Assembly (NCBI RefSeq): GCF_016801865.2
Contig: NC_068937.1
Span: forward strand, 99,380,920-99,444,919
Source of the DNA: Culex pipiens pallens
Lineage: Eukaryota > Arthropoda > Insecta > Diptera > Culicidae
Direction: 5' to 3'
Length of the DNA: 64,000 nt
Position numbers and translations under genes: made by a program. This document shows positions 22,141 through 32,126 of this stretch, in pieces (position 1 is the first letter of the stretch; every line of letters begins with the position of its first letter). The notes beneath the pieces were generated by a model. The model was not told where the DNA came from. It saw only the letters and a program-made list of their open reading frames with translations, and ran no database searches.

Positions 22141-22560
22141 GTTACAACTTTGCCGAAGCCTCCAAATCGATCAGAAAAGCCCTTCGCAAAAAACAGATGT
22201 TCGAAAATTGATATGCCCATTTTGTATGACCAGCCCGCAAATTTGTATGGAGTCTTGTATGGAAAAGCAATGATGCAAAACTTGTACTTGTTTTAACATA
22301 GGGAATCCATGGACAAAGTTTCATCCGTAGTCGATTTGCGAAAACGTAGGCAATTACTAAAGAATATCTTACTTAAAATTTGTCAACAGTTCAATTTTCT
22401 TGTACATTTTTTTTGTTGCAAAGACTTTTTAAATTTCCTAGAGAATTCCTCCTTAGCAAAACAAAAGAAACTTCGCATAGCCCGAGGGCAGTGTAGAGAC
22501 GCCGATGTCCTCGTGAACAAAAAAAACGAGAAGAATCCCCGGCAGGAGAAGGACAAAAGC
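22141..22560. repeat. Fragment of the palindromic family, then unrecognised DNA
   Basis: Positions 22141-22320 carry the ordered words ttgccgaag, aaatcgatcag, aatttgtatgga, gcaatgatgcaaaac and caaagtttcatccg. This matches the order at 7165-7340, so it is a diverged copy. Positions 22320-22560 show nothing recognised. Confidence 0.5.
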
Positions 22561-22782
22561 CATTCAAGTTAATCGAGTGACAAATCGTTAGCCGTGTTTT
22601 CGATTTTATATTATTTAATGGAGCAAATATTTGACAACATTCGATTGTGACTCTGTGTGTTTGGGGTGCAATTGTGAAAAGAGTGCGAGAAAAAAAAGTG
22701 AAAATCGACAAGGAAAACGCAGAACTCTGTGATTGCGGCCCGGCAAAATCTCCTGTGAATGGCCGTGATTGGGAAGGAAACA
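22561..22782 (+). promoter_or_regulatory. Candidate 5' untranslated leader
   Basis: This stretch has the look of an insect 5' leader: no long T-runs, many gtgaaa, gtgcgag and gtgattg words on one strand, and an initiator-like TTCAAGTTA near the left edge. It leads directly into a good Kozak ATG at 22783. No TATA box is evident. This is inference from composition; a transcription start has not been located. Confidence 0.3.
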
Positions 22783-22836
22783 ATGAATAATTCGGCTTGT
22801 TTGTGTCTGTGGTTTGCGTCTGTGCTAGGTGGGATG
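22783..22836 (+). CDS. Candidate first coding exon with signal-peptide-like start
   Basis: An ATG in the context AAACAATGA opens 18 codons reading MNNSACLCLWFASVLGGM, a short polar start followed by a hydrophobic core like that of a secretory signal peptide. The frame then reaches ATG|GTGAGTG at 22834-22841, a near-consensus insect splice donor with the intron starting at 22837 in phase 0. Read through without splicing, the frame stops within a few codons. Secreted and cell-surface proteins of insects often have such small first exons before very large introns. I cannot name the gene and see no second exon in the window. It could be chance. Confidence 0.35.
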
Positions 22837-23750
22837 GTGAGTGTGTGTGGGTGAGGACGAATTTCGTCGAACTGATTGCGAAATAATTGGGCAATCATTG
22901 GGAACATGATAACCGTGCAGTGGAACATAGTTGGAGATTTAACTGGAGGGAATAGTGGGTGATGGGGGCAATTATCACACTGTAAACATCAGCGCTATTG
23001 GTAGCGCTGGGAGCCAATTGTGTTGAGCCATTGAGCAAACAATACAGGATGGCTGATTTGAAATCTAATATTAGTTTTAATTGGTTCGAATCTATGATTG
23101 TACGAACGGAACTCATTTAAATTAATTGCCTTTTTGAATTTCAATAACAACATTTTAAGTTAGAAACTTTAATAAAACATTCATTATTCATAACAATATG
23201 GCTGAGGGTTCTTTTTATTCATAAAAGTGTTCCAAAGGTACACAAATGAGTAGTTTCACCTCCATTGTTCTTCATTACACAACTTTGCTCTCCCTGCCAG
23301 AGTAATGAACTTTTGGGCAAACATGGTTGGAGGCAGCCAGCTTTTTCCCGACCTCTTTTGTTCCAAGAATCCCAAATGAAAGCTTTCTTTCAATCCAAAA
23401 CCCCTCCCCTCCCCCCCCCGCCCCCTCAAAAAAAGCGGCAAACAAAGCCACCACACCGCCAATGTTTGACGTTCATCACATCCACTCAAACTAATTCATT
23501 GTACCGACGACGACGAGACCCCACGGCTTTTCATCGGCGGAAGCTTTTTCGGTGGCTTTTTGGTGTAAAATTTTAATCCAAACCATCACCAGAAGGAGCA
23601 CCACACACACAAAAACCTTTTGTTCAATTGACCCAATTTACACGAGCCAGCCAACCGAACGGGGAAGCTTTTGCATAGCTTTGTTGGAACAGGTGCGCGA
23701 AAAGGGTTGCCAGGAAATTTAAAAAAAAATGTGATTTTTAATTTCACTTT
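22837..23750. other. Apparently single-copy DNA after the candidate donor
   Basis: GC-balanced sequence with a C-run at 23411-23419 and no recognised coding exon on either strand. If the exon upstream is real, this is intron. Confidence 0.3.
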
Positions 23751-24350
23751 TTGTCACTAAAACAATGCAATATTTTTTTTTTTTCGAAATATTGGTCGCA
23801 AAAATCTTTCAACTTCATTTTTCGATGTAAAATCGAAATTGCAATCAAAAAGTACTTCAGTGAAATTTCAATAAAGTGCACCGTTTTCACGTTATAGCTA
23901 TTTTTAGGTAACTTTTTTTTCGCAGTTATTAATTTTTTTTTTCAATTAGTGCCCACGCTTGCCCACTTTTGAAAAAAATATTTTTATGGAGCTGATAAAA
24001 TTCTTGATATTTCGTTTTTTTGAACTTTGTTGATACGACCCTTAGTTGCTGGAATATTGCCATGCAAAGGTTTAAAAACAGGAAAATTGATGTTTTCTAA
24101 GTCTCACCCTAACAACCCACCATTTTCTAATGTCGATATCTCAGCAACTTATGGTCCGATTATCAATGTTAAAATATGAAACATTCGTGAAATTTGTCGA
24201 TTTTTCCGAAAACAATATTTTGATTTTTTTTAAATCAAGGCTAAAATTTCAAAAGGGCCAAATATTTAATATTACGTCCTTTTTAAATGTTTGTCTTAAT
24301 TTGATTATTTACGGAAAAATCGAATAATTTCACGGATGTTAGTCTAAGGC
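23751..24350. repeat. Copy of the palindromic dispersed family
   Basis: Positions 23790-24240 match 6645-7100 in the same orientation: cgaaatattggtcgcaaaa, gtgcaccgttttca, gcccacttttgaaa, gatacgacccttagttgctg, aacaacccaccattttctaa and gatatctcagcaact occur in order with moderate divergence. Confidence 0.8.
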
Positions 24351-25090
24351 TGACTAAATTGGCCAGAAAAATATTATTCTATTCCATTCCCCCAGAACGC
24401 CATTCGCCAGATAATAATGGAATTCATTGAGATTTCTCCATCATTTGACCACCCTGGCCTCGCCTAGCCTTCAGTGTTGGCCCGAAAAATCAAGGGGCCA
24501 ATTTTTTTTTACAAAAAACTTCAAAAATTAAATGGAAATTCAAGTGCAATCTACTGAAATCAATTTAAAGTGCATTCTCCTGCGTTTAGAATCATTTTTA
24601 GCACGTTTAAGCTGTTTAAAAAATATATTTAAGTTTTGAAAATTTTCGATGTTTGTATCGCAAAATGTTTTTTTTTCGCTTTTCGCGTTCGGCGAAGTTG
24701 TAGAAAAAACGTTGAACTCTTTAAAAATTAACCCGTTTTTAAGAAGGACTTTCCACACTAAAAAAATAGCCATAAAATAATTATTGAAAAATCTCAGTAT
24801 TGGATGTGTTTGAGATGACAAATATGCTATCTTTTGAGCTATGGAACACGTTGGTCAAAATTCATTTGGCAGTGTTGCCATTTTTCCAAAACTTCATAAT
24901 CATTGAAAATCGTGAAAAAATGTAATAGAAAAACTTTTGCTATATTTTTAGATCTTCAATCCAATTTGATATCACAAAGAACTTTACAACTATAGCCATT
25001 TAAGATGATTTTTTGATCATAATTTGACTTTTTTACCTGTTGAAGTCATGACCAAACTCTAAAAACATTCCGATTCCGATTTTCAATAAA
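24351..25090. repeat. Further old repeat fragments
   Basis: Positions 24540-24960 echo 840-1040 (aaatctcat, gatgacaaa, ttttgagct, catttggcagtgttgcc). No clear ends or gene. Positions 24960-25090 are AT-rich with nothing recognised. Confidence 0.45.
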
Positions 25091-25375
25091 AAAAAACTCA
25101 CTTATGTGGTTAGTGCCTTCCTCACTCCTAACCAAAAATGGATGTAACAAAATATCTGAAAATTATGTTCAGCTCAATGTCAAAAACTGTATGGAGCCAA
25201 AATTGACTAATTTAGGTCCCGCTTCAAAAAAGTACATAATAATCATTTAAGTGGTCATAACTCGAGACAGGGTTGCCAGATCGTCAAACTCACGGTGCTC
25301 AAAATACCGTTATTATGAAAAAAAATATGCACTCCGAGATTTTGGGGTCTATCGATTCCTTACACCATAGCGCAT

Positions 25376-26145
25376 CTCTGTGCAAAAAATAAAAACATTT
25401 GCTGATGTAATTTTCGAGATACAGCCCTTTTAAGATGTTACATCCGATTTTTAATAAGAAAACCAAAACAATCAATACAATTTCAGTACTTTAAAGAATA
25501 TGCATTTCGAGATAAAGGTGTTTTTTGCTTCATATGACTGTCAAGTATCTCTGGGCCAAGTTTCAGAAGGTTTGCTGATGTAGTTCTCGAGATACAGCCA
25601 TTTTAAAATGTTATTTCCGATTTTTTCAAAGAAAATCCATAAAATCAATACAATTTCAGCACTTTAAAGAATATGCATTTCGAGATAATGATGTTTTTTG
25701 CTTCATATGACTGTAAAGCAGCTCTGGGCCAAGTTTCAGAAGGTTTGCTGATGTAGTTCTCGAGATACAGCCATTTTAAAATGTTATTTCCGATTTTTTC
25801 AAAGAAAATCCATGAAATCAATTTAATTTCAGCATTTTAAAGAATATGCATTTCGAGATAATGATGTTTTTTGCTTCATATGACTGTCAAGTATCTCTGG
25901 GCCAAGTTTCAGAAGGTTTGCTGATGTAGTTCTCGAGATACAGCCATTTTAAAATATTATTTCCGATTTTTTCAAAGAAAATCCATAAAATCAATACAAT
26001 TTCAGCACTTTAAAGAATATGCATTTCGAGATAATGATGTTTTTTGCTTCATATGACTGTCAAGTATCTCTGGACCAAGTTTCAGAAGGTTTGCTGATGT
26101 AGTTCTCGAGATACAGCCATTTTAGAATGTTATTTCCGATTTTTT
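25376..26145 (+). repeat. Left arm, 173-bp tandem satellite
   Basis: The marker CTCTGGGCCAAG falls at 25549, 25722, 25895 and 26068 (the last with one change), a constant 173-bp step. A diverged unit at the outer end differs most, as often seen at array edges. Each unit contains the word TTCTCGAGATACAGCCATTT. Confidence 0.95.
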
Positions 26146-26160
26146 CTTGGATTTTCTTTT

Positions 26161-28440
26161 AAAAAATCGGGAATAACATTTTAAAATGGCTGTATCTCGA
26201 GAACTACATCAGCAAACCTTCTGAAACTTGGCCCAGAGATGCTTGACAGTCATATAAAGCAAAAAACATCATTATCTCGAAATGCATATTCTTTAAAGTG
26301 CTGAAATTAAATTGATTTCATGGATTTTCTTTGACAAAATCGGAAATAACATTTTAAAATGGCTGTATCTCGAGAACTACATCAGCAAACCTTCTGAAAC
26401 TTGGCCCAGAGCTGCTTTACAGTCATATGAAGCAAAAAACATCATTATCTCGAAATGCATATTCTTTAAAGTGCTGAAATTGTATTGATTTTATGGATTT
26501 TCTTTGAAAAAATCGGAAATAACATTTTAAAATGGCTGTATCTCGAGAACTACATCAGCAAACCTTCTGAAACTTGGCCCAGAGATACTTGACAGTCATA
26601 TGAAGCAAAAAACATCATTATCTCGAAATGCATATTCTTTAAAATGCTGAAATTAAATTGATTTCATGGATTTTCTTTGAAAAAAACGGAAATAACATTT
26701 TAAAATGGCTGTATCTCGAGAACTACATCAGCAAACCTTCTGAAACTTGGCCCAGAGATACTTGACAGTCATATGAAGTAAAAAACATCATTATCTCAAA
26801 ATGAATATTCTTTAAAATGCTGAAATTAAATTGATTTCATGGATTTTCTTTGAAAAAATCGGAAATAACATTTTAAAATGGCTGTTTCTCGAGAACTACA
26901 TCAGCAAACCTTCTGAAACTTGGCCCAGAGCTGCTTTACAGTCATATGAAGCAAAAAATATCATTATCTCGAAATGCATATTCTTTAAAGTGCTGAAATT
27001 GTATTGATTTTATGGATTTTCTTTGAAAAAATCGGAAATAACATTTTAAAATAGCTGTATCTCGAGAACTACATCAGCAAACCTTCTGAAACTTGGCCCA
27101 AAGATACTTGACAGTCATATGAAGCAAAAAACATCATTATCTCGAAATGCATATTCTTTAAAGTGCTGAAATTGTATTGATTTTATGGATTTTCTTTGAA
27201 AAAATCGGAAATAACATTTTAAAATGGCTGTATCTCGAGAACTACATCAGCAAACCTTCTGAAACTTGGCCCAGAGCTGCTTTACAGTCATATGAAGCAA
27301 AAAACATCATTATATTGAAATGCATATTCTTTAGAGTGCTGAAATTGTATTGATTTTATGGATTTTCTTTGAAAAAATCGGAAATAACATTTTAAAATGG
27401 CTGTATCTCGAGAACTACATCAGCAAACCTTCTGAAACTTGGCCCAGAGATACTTGACAGTCATATGAAGTAAAAAATATCATTATCTCGAAATGCATAT
27501 TCTTTAAAATGCTGAAATTAAATTGATTTCATGGATTTTCTTTGAAAAAATCGGAAATAACATTTTAAAATGGCTGTATCTCGAGAACTACATCAGCAAA
27601 CCTTCTGAAACTTGGCCCAGAGATACTTGACAGTCATATGAAGTAAAAAACATCATTATCTCGAAATGCATATTCTTTAAAATGCTGAAATTAAATTGAT
27701 TTCATGGATTTTCTTTGAAAAAATCGGAAATAACATTTTAAAATGGCTGTATCTCGAGAACTACATCAGCAAACCTTCTGAAACTTGGCCCAGAGCTGCT
27801 TTACAGTCATATGAAGCAAAAAACATCATTATCTCGAAATGCATATTCTTTAAAGTGCTGAAATTGTATTGATTTTATGGAATTTCTTTGAAAAAATCCG
27901 AAATAACATTTTAAAATGGCTGTATCTCGAGAACTACATCAGCAAACCTTCTGAAACTTGGCCCAGAGATACTTGACAGTCATATGAAGCAAAAAACATC
28001 ATTATCTCGAAATGCATATTCTTTAAAATGCTGAAATTAAATTGATTTCATGGATTTTCTTTGAAAAAAACGGAAATAACATTTTAAAATGGCCTTATCT
28101 CGAGAACTACATCAGCAAACCTTCTGAAACTTGGCCCAGAGCTGCTTTACAGTCATATGAAGCAAAAAACATCATTATCTCGAAATGCATATTCTTTAAA
28201 GTGCTGAAATTGTATTGATTTTATGGATTTTCTTTGAAAAAATCGGAAATAACATTTTAAAATGGCTGTATCTCGAGAACTACATCAGCAAACCTTCTGA
28301 AACTTGGCCCAGAGATACTTGACAGTCATATGAAGCAAAAAACACCTTTATGTCGAAATGCATATTCTTTAAAGTACTGAAATTGTATTGATTGTTTTGG
28401 TTTTCTTATTAAAAATCGGATGTAACATCTTAAAAGGGCT
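26161..28440 (-). repeat. Right arm, 173-bp tandem satellite
   Basis: The marker CTTGGCCCAGAG (one has CAAAG) starts at 26227 and repeats every 173 bp to 28303, thirteen units. Two classes occur: class A reads GATACTTGACAGTC and usually AAATTGATTTCATGG, class B reads GCTGCTTTACAGTC and TGTATTGATTTTATGG. Their order along the arm is close to A B A A B A B A A B A B A. The last unit before the right end is diverged and matches the outermost left unit. Confidence 0.95.
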
Positions 28441-28719
28441 GTATCTCGAAAACTACATCAGCAAATGTTTTTATTTTTTGCACAGAGATGCGCTATGGTG
28501 TAAGGAATCGATAGACCCCAAAATCTCGGAGTGCATATTTTTTTTCATAATAACGGTATTTTGAGCACCGTGCAAACTTGTAGACTCATTAGAATGGAAT
28601 TTTGATAAACTAAATCAAGAGGAGTCAAATAGTGAATCCGGGCCATATTTTCATTGCAATATCTGAGATCCGGCCATAAAAATCCAACATCCGATTCCCA
28701 ACGTTGACACTTTTTTATA

Positions 28720-30713
28720 CCGTAAAACGGGGTGACTTTGATAGCCGGGGTGACTTTGATAGGTTTGAGATTTTTTCGCAAAATGAAGAGTACAATTAAA
28801 TTACGCACGGAATTGTATGGAATCTTACTGACTGGGGTAGATAATGGTTCAAGTTACTTCTAGAAGAAGTTTTCATTAAATTTTGAAAAGTTTAAAAAGC
28901 ATGAGAGCATGAGAGCATGAGAGATCACCCATGGTTGCCCCTCCGTTGCTGAACAGAACCGTAATATCCTTTCAGCACTACTGATTATAGGCTTCGACGA
29001 TCTAGTGGTGTTTCTCTTATCAACAGCATGTATGAATGCGCTGAAAAGATAAAACACCTTGATTGCTAAAGCTAGATCAGTTGCGAATAGATAACAGTCA
29101 TTGGCCACCAACGGCGCCCGCCATGTCAGTTTGTAGACCTCGATTTTAAGGGACGGGAATGTTAGTTAGCGCAGGTTGCTACTAGGGCAGCTGATTTACT
29201 CTGTGCTTACACCCCACGAGCGCCAGGAACCTGAAAACTTGTTAGTAGGATAGGGTGTTTGGTCAGGATTCATCATAGAAGATGATGATGCGACCCAAAA
29301 TCATAGTGTTTGCTGAACGGTATTTTGTATTATTCTCAAGGCAAACAATCGGATGCTGCGGATGAGACATTTCCCGTTTAACTGCTGTTAAATTTTTAAT
29401 GAAATGGTTTAATCTTAGACAGCCGGCTGTGGAAAGATAAAACCAAATAAAATTTATTTATAAAATGAGGTGTTAAACGCAATGCTGCAATAATAGCGTA
29501 GTCTGATTTTTAATTATATAATCATTTAGTTCATGAATTTGTTACGGAATAGACGCGACGAACTCAACCATCAAGTGCCTTCCGATCTTCTTTCTGTTAG
29601 CTATTTAAGGTATTGATTTTCGTTGCCTCTCGAGCTACGATGCTATGGAGAGGGCTTAACACACAAACAACCGACGTCGAGCCCTCCGAGCTATGGAGCT
29701 ATGGGAAGGTCTTTTCAACACAAAAAAGACTCGCGCACCACACGACGTTCTTGATGAATCAAAATAATTTTGCTACGCGATAAACGAACTCAATCGTCAT
29801 CCAATCAGCGATGATGAAGAAAGGGCTTGAAGCACACAATAACTCACCGATTAATATGAATAATTTTCAAAATCGATCTTGTTTTATAACTACAACGCGA
29901 CTCACTCCTGACACAAAAGAGACAAAAATTATCGCGAAAAAACAGGACTGCGCGTCCCCAGAAGCACTGCAATTATTAAATTTTGAAAAGTTTAAAAAGT
30001 AAGTTAACTATAATTAAGAAAACTTTGATAAATAACATTATTTTCATATTCTCAAAGTGTCATGATTTTCTCAATGAACATAATTTCAAATCAGAAAACG
30101 GAATGCATTTTCGGATTCTACGGACAATTTTCCACTAAGAGAGGGTAAACGAAGTTAGTAAATAATAAAAATTGTGCGTTTTTGAAACATAATTAAATAA
30201 AATTTCCAAATTTGAAGGCATTTTCAGTAGAACAAATTAAATACAAAATGTGAAAACTTTTGATTCTTGCTTCGAATTTAATTGAAAATGCAATATTAAT
30301 CGAACATTTTATCAACAAAACTATTTTTAACAAATTTCAGGCAAAATTCTGACTTTTTAACAAATTTCATCTAAAATTTATATGTATTTTGTTAAAAAGC
30401 GTATAAACTAAGTTAACTTAATATAAACATTGATCTTTTTGGTTAAAAACTATATCAGCAACCTCAGCGATTGTACATTCGATGTAAAAATAAAATTTAA
30501 ACACCTTTAACCTGATTTTAACAACAAAAACTATGACTATCAAAGCCACCCCGGTATTCAAAATAAGAATTTTCAACGCAACTATTTTTTTAAACACTGT
30601 TGAAAAAACTTTTTTTCCAAAATAGTGCATGTTTTAAAAATAATAGTCTTGAGAAAACCCTTACCAGTTGGAAAATATTGTTGAAATCCTATCAATGTCA
30701 CCCCGGTTTACGG
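28720..30713. mobile_element. TA-type TIR element, 1994 bp including a nested retroposon
   Basis: Ends CCGTAAAACGGGGTGACTTTG and the complement of CCGTAAACCGGGGTGACATTG are inverted repeats with few mismatches. It sits after TA (28718-28719); the right flank begins TG, which looks like a mutated TA. Family A copy 1 (15049) reads ttttttatacgtaacttttg here, supporting the boundary. Without the nested retroposon the element is about 0.9 kb and non-coding. An internal copy of the end (ggggtgactttgatag) is repeated in tandem at the left end. Confidence 0.8.
28900..29974 (+). mobile_element. Retroposon with 25-bp target-site duplication, copy 2
   Basis: An identical 25-base stretch (starting ATTAAATTTTGAAAAG) flanks it at 28875-28899 and 29975-29999. 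The insert begins with tandem GCATGAGA units, shares the GACAGCCGGCTG(T)GGAAAGATA, TGCCTTCCGATC and gacacaaaagagac blocks with 10261-11241, and ends GGACTGCGCGTCCCCAGAAGCACTGCAAT-like. It has a single 3' unit where copy 1 has two or three. No ORF and no poly(A). The identical duplication suggests fairly recent insertion, later than the surrounding TIR element. Confidence 0.75.
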
Positions 30714-30933
30714 TGCATAACTTTTGAACTACTTACCGGATCTTCAAGAAATTTAATAGCGCAGTACAAGGCACCAAACCGAATCGAATGCAACCTGTTT
30801 GCCTCAAATCGGATCTGCCAGTGCCAACGAAACCTAGCAAGAATTTTGAGCCCCAAGGCGAATACGTACACACATACACAAACACACACACAGACATTTG
30901 TTTAGTTTTCGATTCTGAGTCAATAAGTTGTAT

Positions 30934-31090
30934 GGGAGCATTCTTTTATCACGTAACGCAGTTGGGGGGGAGGGGGGGTCGGAGGCCGTGTTACGCTCCA
31001 TACATTTTTTTTTAATTTGAGTGGAAATTTTGTTACGAGGGGGGATCTAAAAATCCGATTTTTTGCGTTACGTAATAAAAGAACGCTCCC
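30934..31090. mobile_element. 157-bp MITE with ends GGGAGC(A/G)TTCTTTTAT
   Basis: The left 27 bases and right 27 bases are inverted repeats with two mismatches, sharing ACGTAACGCA. Flanks on both sides are TAT. The centre has G-rich runs. A likely fragment of the same family is at 54575-54610 (ttacgtaacac..aggggagagggg). It lies directly after the end of family A copy 2. Confidence 0.8.
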
Positions 31091-31525
31091 TATGGTAGGC
31101 AATTCAGTGTGGAAGGTAAAAGTGAAAAAAAAATATTGACATTTTTGAATTAACCTCAACATTTGATATGGTTAAAAATGAGTGTTTCAGGGCCTTTTTA
31201 ATGTTGATGTTGATTTGAAAATTTGGAAAATATTACTTCTAAAAATATTTGATTGGAAATTATTTTTTCAATCTATGAAAAGTACTTTTGGATAGCATGT
31301 TTGTTTTTACATCTTAAAATAAAGTAAAAAAAGTGTTTGACTTTTTTCCTCATTTTTTTAAATATGATATTTTTCGAAAAATTGGCAGCACTGTCAAATA
31401 AATTTAAATTTTAACCAACTTGTACTATAGCCTTTTTTTCCTTTTTCGTCATCTCAAAAATGATAGTTTTCAAAAATAGTTTATTTGCGGAATTGTATAG
31501 ACGAACCAATAAGGCTTTCTAGGCC
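31091..31525. repeat. Old AT-rich repeat, left side of the SINE target
   Basis: Includes phrases of the palindromic families (ggcagcactgtcaaataaa, gacgaaccaataaggc). An AAGGCTTTCT word at 31511-31520 is mirrored at 32366-32376, which suggests an older TIR element enclosing the SINE. Confidence 0.4.
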
Positions 31526-31553
31526 CAGTAAAAAAAATATAATTTAACAACCG

Positions 31554-31626
31554 GCTCCGTGGCTTAATGGTTACGGCTTCTGTCTCCCAAGCAGAAAGTT
31601 CAGGGATCAAATCCCGGTCGGTACCT
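31554..31626 (+). other. tRNA-like head of the SINE
   Basis: It contains an A-box-like TGGCTTAATGG, a paired anticodon-type arm TCTGT/GCAGA with loop CTCCCAA (anticodon position CCC, glycine-like), and a B-box-like GGGATCAAATCCC. The acceptor ends pair imperfectly, so it is a tRNA-derived promoter rather than a working tRNA gene. Confidence 0.6.
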
Positions 31627-31671
31627 TTGAAATTTGGAATCAGGAATTTGAATAAAAACTAAAATGAATCA

Positions 31672-31742
31672 GGTGGGATTCGAACTCACACCTTTGGATT
31701 GGTGGTTCTGGGACGCTAAACAGTCGGCCATCAGAAGGTTCT
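31672..31742 (-). other. Second tRNA-like stretch in opposite orientation
   Basis: On the minus strand it shows TGGCCGACTGTTTAGCG (A-box region, Leu/Ser type) and GAGTTCGAATCCCACC (B box and T arm). It faces the first head at a distance of about 50 bp. It may be a second SINE fragment joined to the first, or a functional part of the element. Confidence 0.5.
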
Positions 31743-32126
31743 CACTCTTGCAGTGAATTGATCCGTAGTGTTGAAACATGTTATCTTCTCATATTAAATA
31801 CGCGCTGATCCCTGATTTGCCTGAGGGGATTGGAAGTCTAAATATAAATCAAGTTTCCTTCAGATGCTTGCTTCTATGTTTAGGCGGGGCCGAACAATGC
31901 CCAGCGACCTCGGAATTGGACCGCAAGGAGCTCTGTCATTCTGAAATGGTTCGTTGGAAGCAGCGCGAGGGCTGTCACCACCTAATACCCGGGACTGAGA
32001 TAAGCTGTATCAGCATTCGGCATATACACAGTCTGATACAAATTATACTTTCCCATAATTTCGCTACCGGTTAGCGGGTATTGGATTGGAACACACACAC
32101 ACACAGTAAAAAAAATATAATTTAAC

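Larger units (their letters stand above)
25291..28572. mobile_element. Foldback element made of inverted 173-bp satellite arrays
   Basis: This 3282-bp element has ends CACGGTGCTCAAAATACCGT and the reverse complement, and the inverted match continues for well over 100 bp into each arm. It is flanked by a 6-bp duplication CAAACT (25285-25290 and 28573-28578). The left arm (25291-26145) carries about five 173-bp units. The right arm (26161-28572) carries thirteen plus a terminal variant in the opposite orientation. A 15-base spacer lies between them. There is no ORF. The layout is that of Drosophila foldback elements, whose long inverted ends consist of tandem repeats, but I do not recognise the sequence family. 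Confidence 0.85.
25091..30925 (+). repeat. Dispersed repeat family A, copy 2, split into three pieces by two insertions
   Basis: The pieces are 25091-25290, 28573-28719 and 30714-30925. Joined in order they follow copy 1 at 14608-15266: ttatgtggttagtgccttcctc, catttaagtggtcataactc, gagacagggttgccagatc, then gagatccgg and cgattcccaacgttgacac, then acttttgaactacttaccgg, and finally the CA tract and cagacatttg. The first break holds the satellite foldback element, the second the TA-flanked element. Confidence 0.85.
31549..32103 (+). mobile_element. SINE-like element with 23-bp target duplication and (CA)n tail
   Basis: The same 23 bases (CAGT, eight A, then TATAATTTAAC) lie at 31526-31548 and 32104-32126, exactly bordering this 555-bp insert. 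It begins with a plus-strand tRNA-like head, carries a minus-strand tRNA-like stretch at 31672-31742, has a non-coding body shared with 7553-7866, and ends in a CA microsatellite. This fits a pol III SINE inserted by a LINE machinery that recognises a microsatellite tail. The perfect duplication points to a recent event. Confidence 0.8.

Noticed and set aside
25376..28440. CRISPR-like regular spacing
   Set aside because: The 173-bp period is a continuous tandem satellite without unique spacers, and the genome is eukaryotic.
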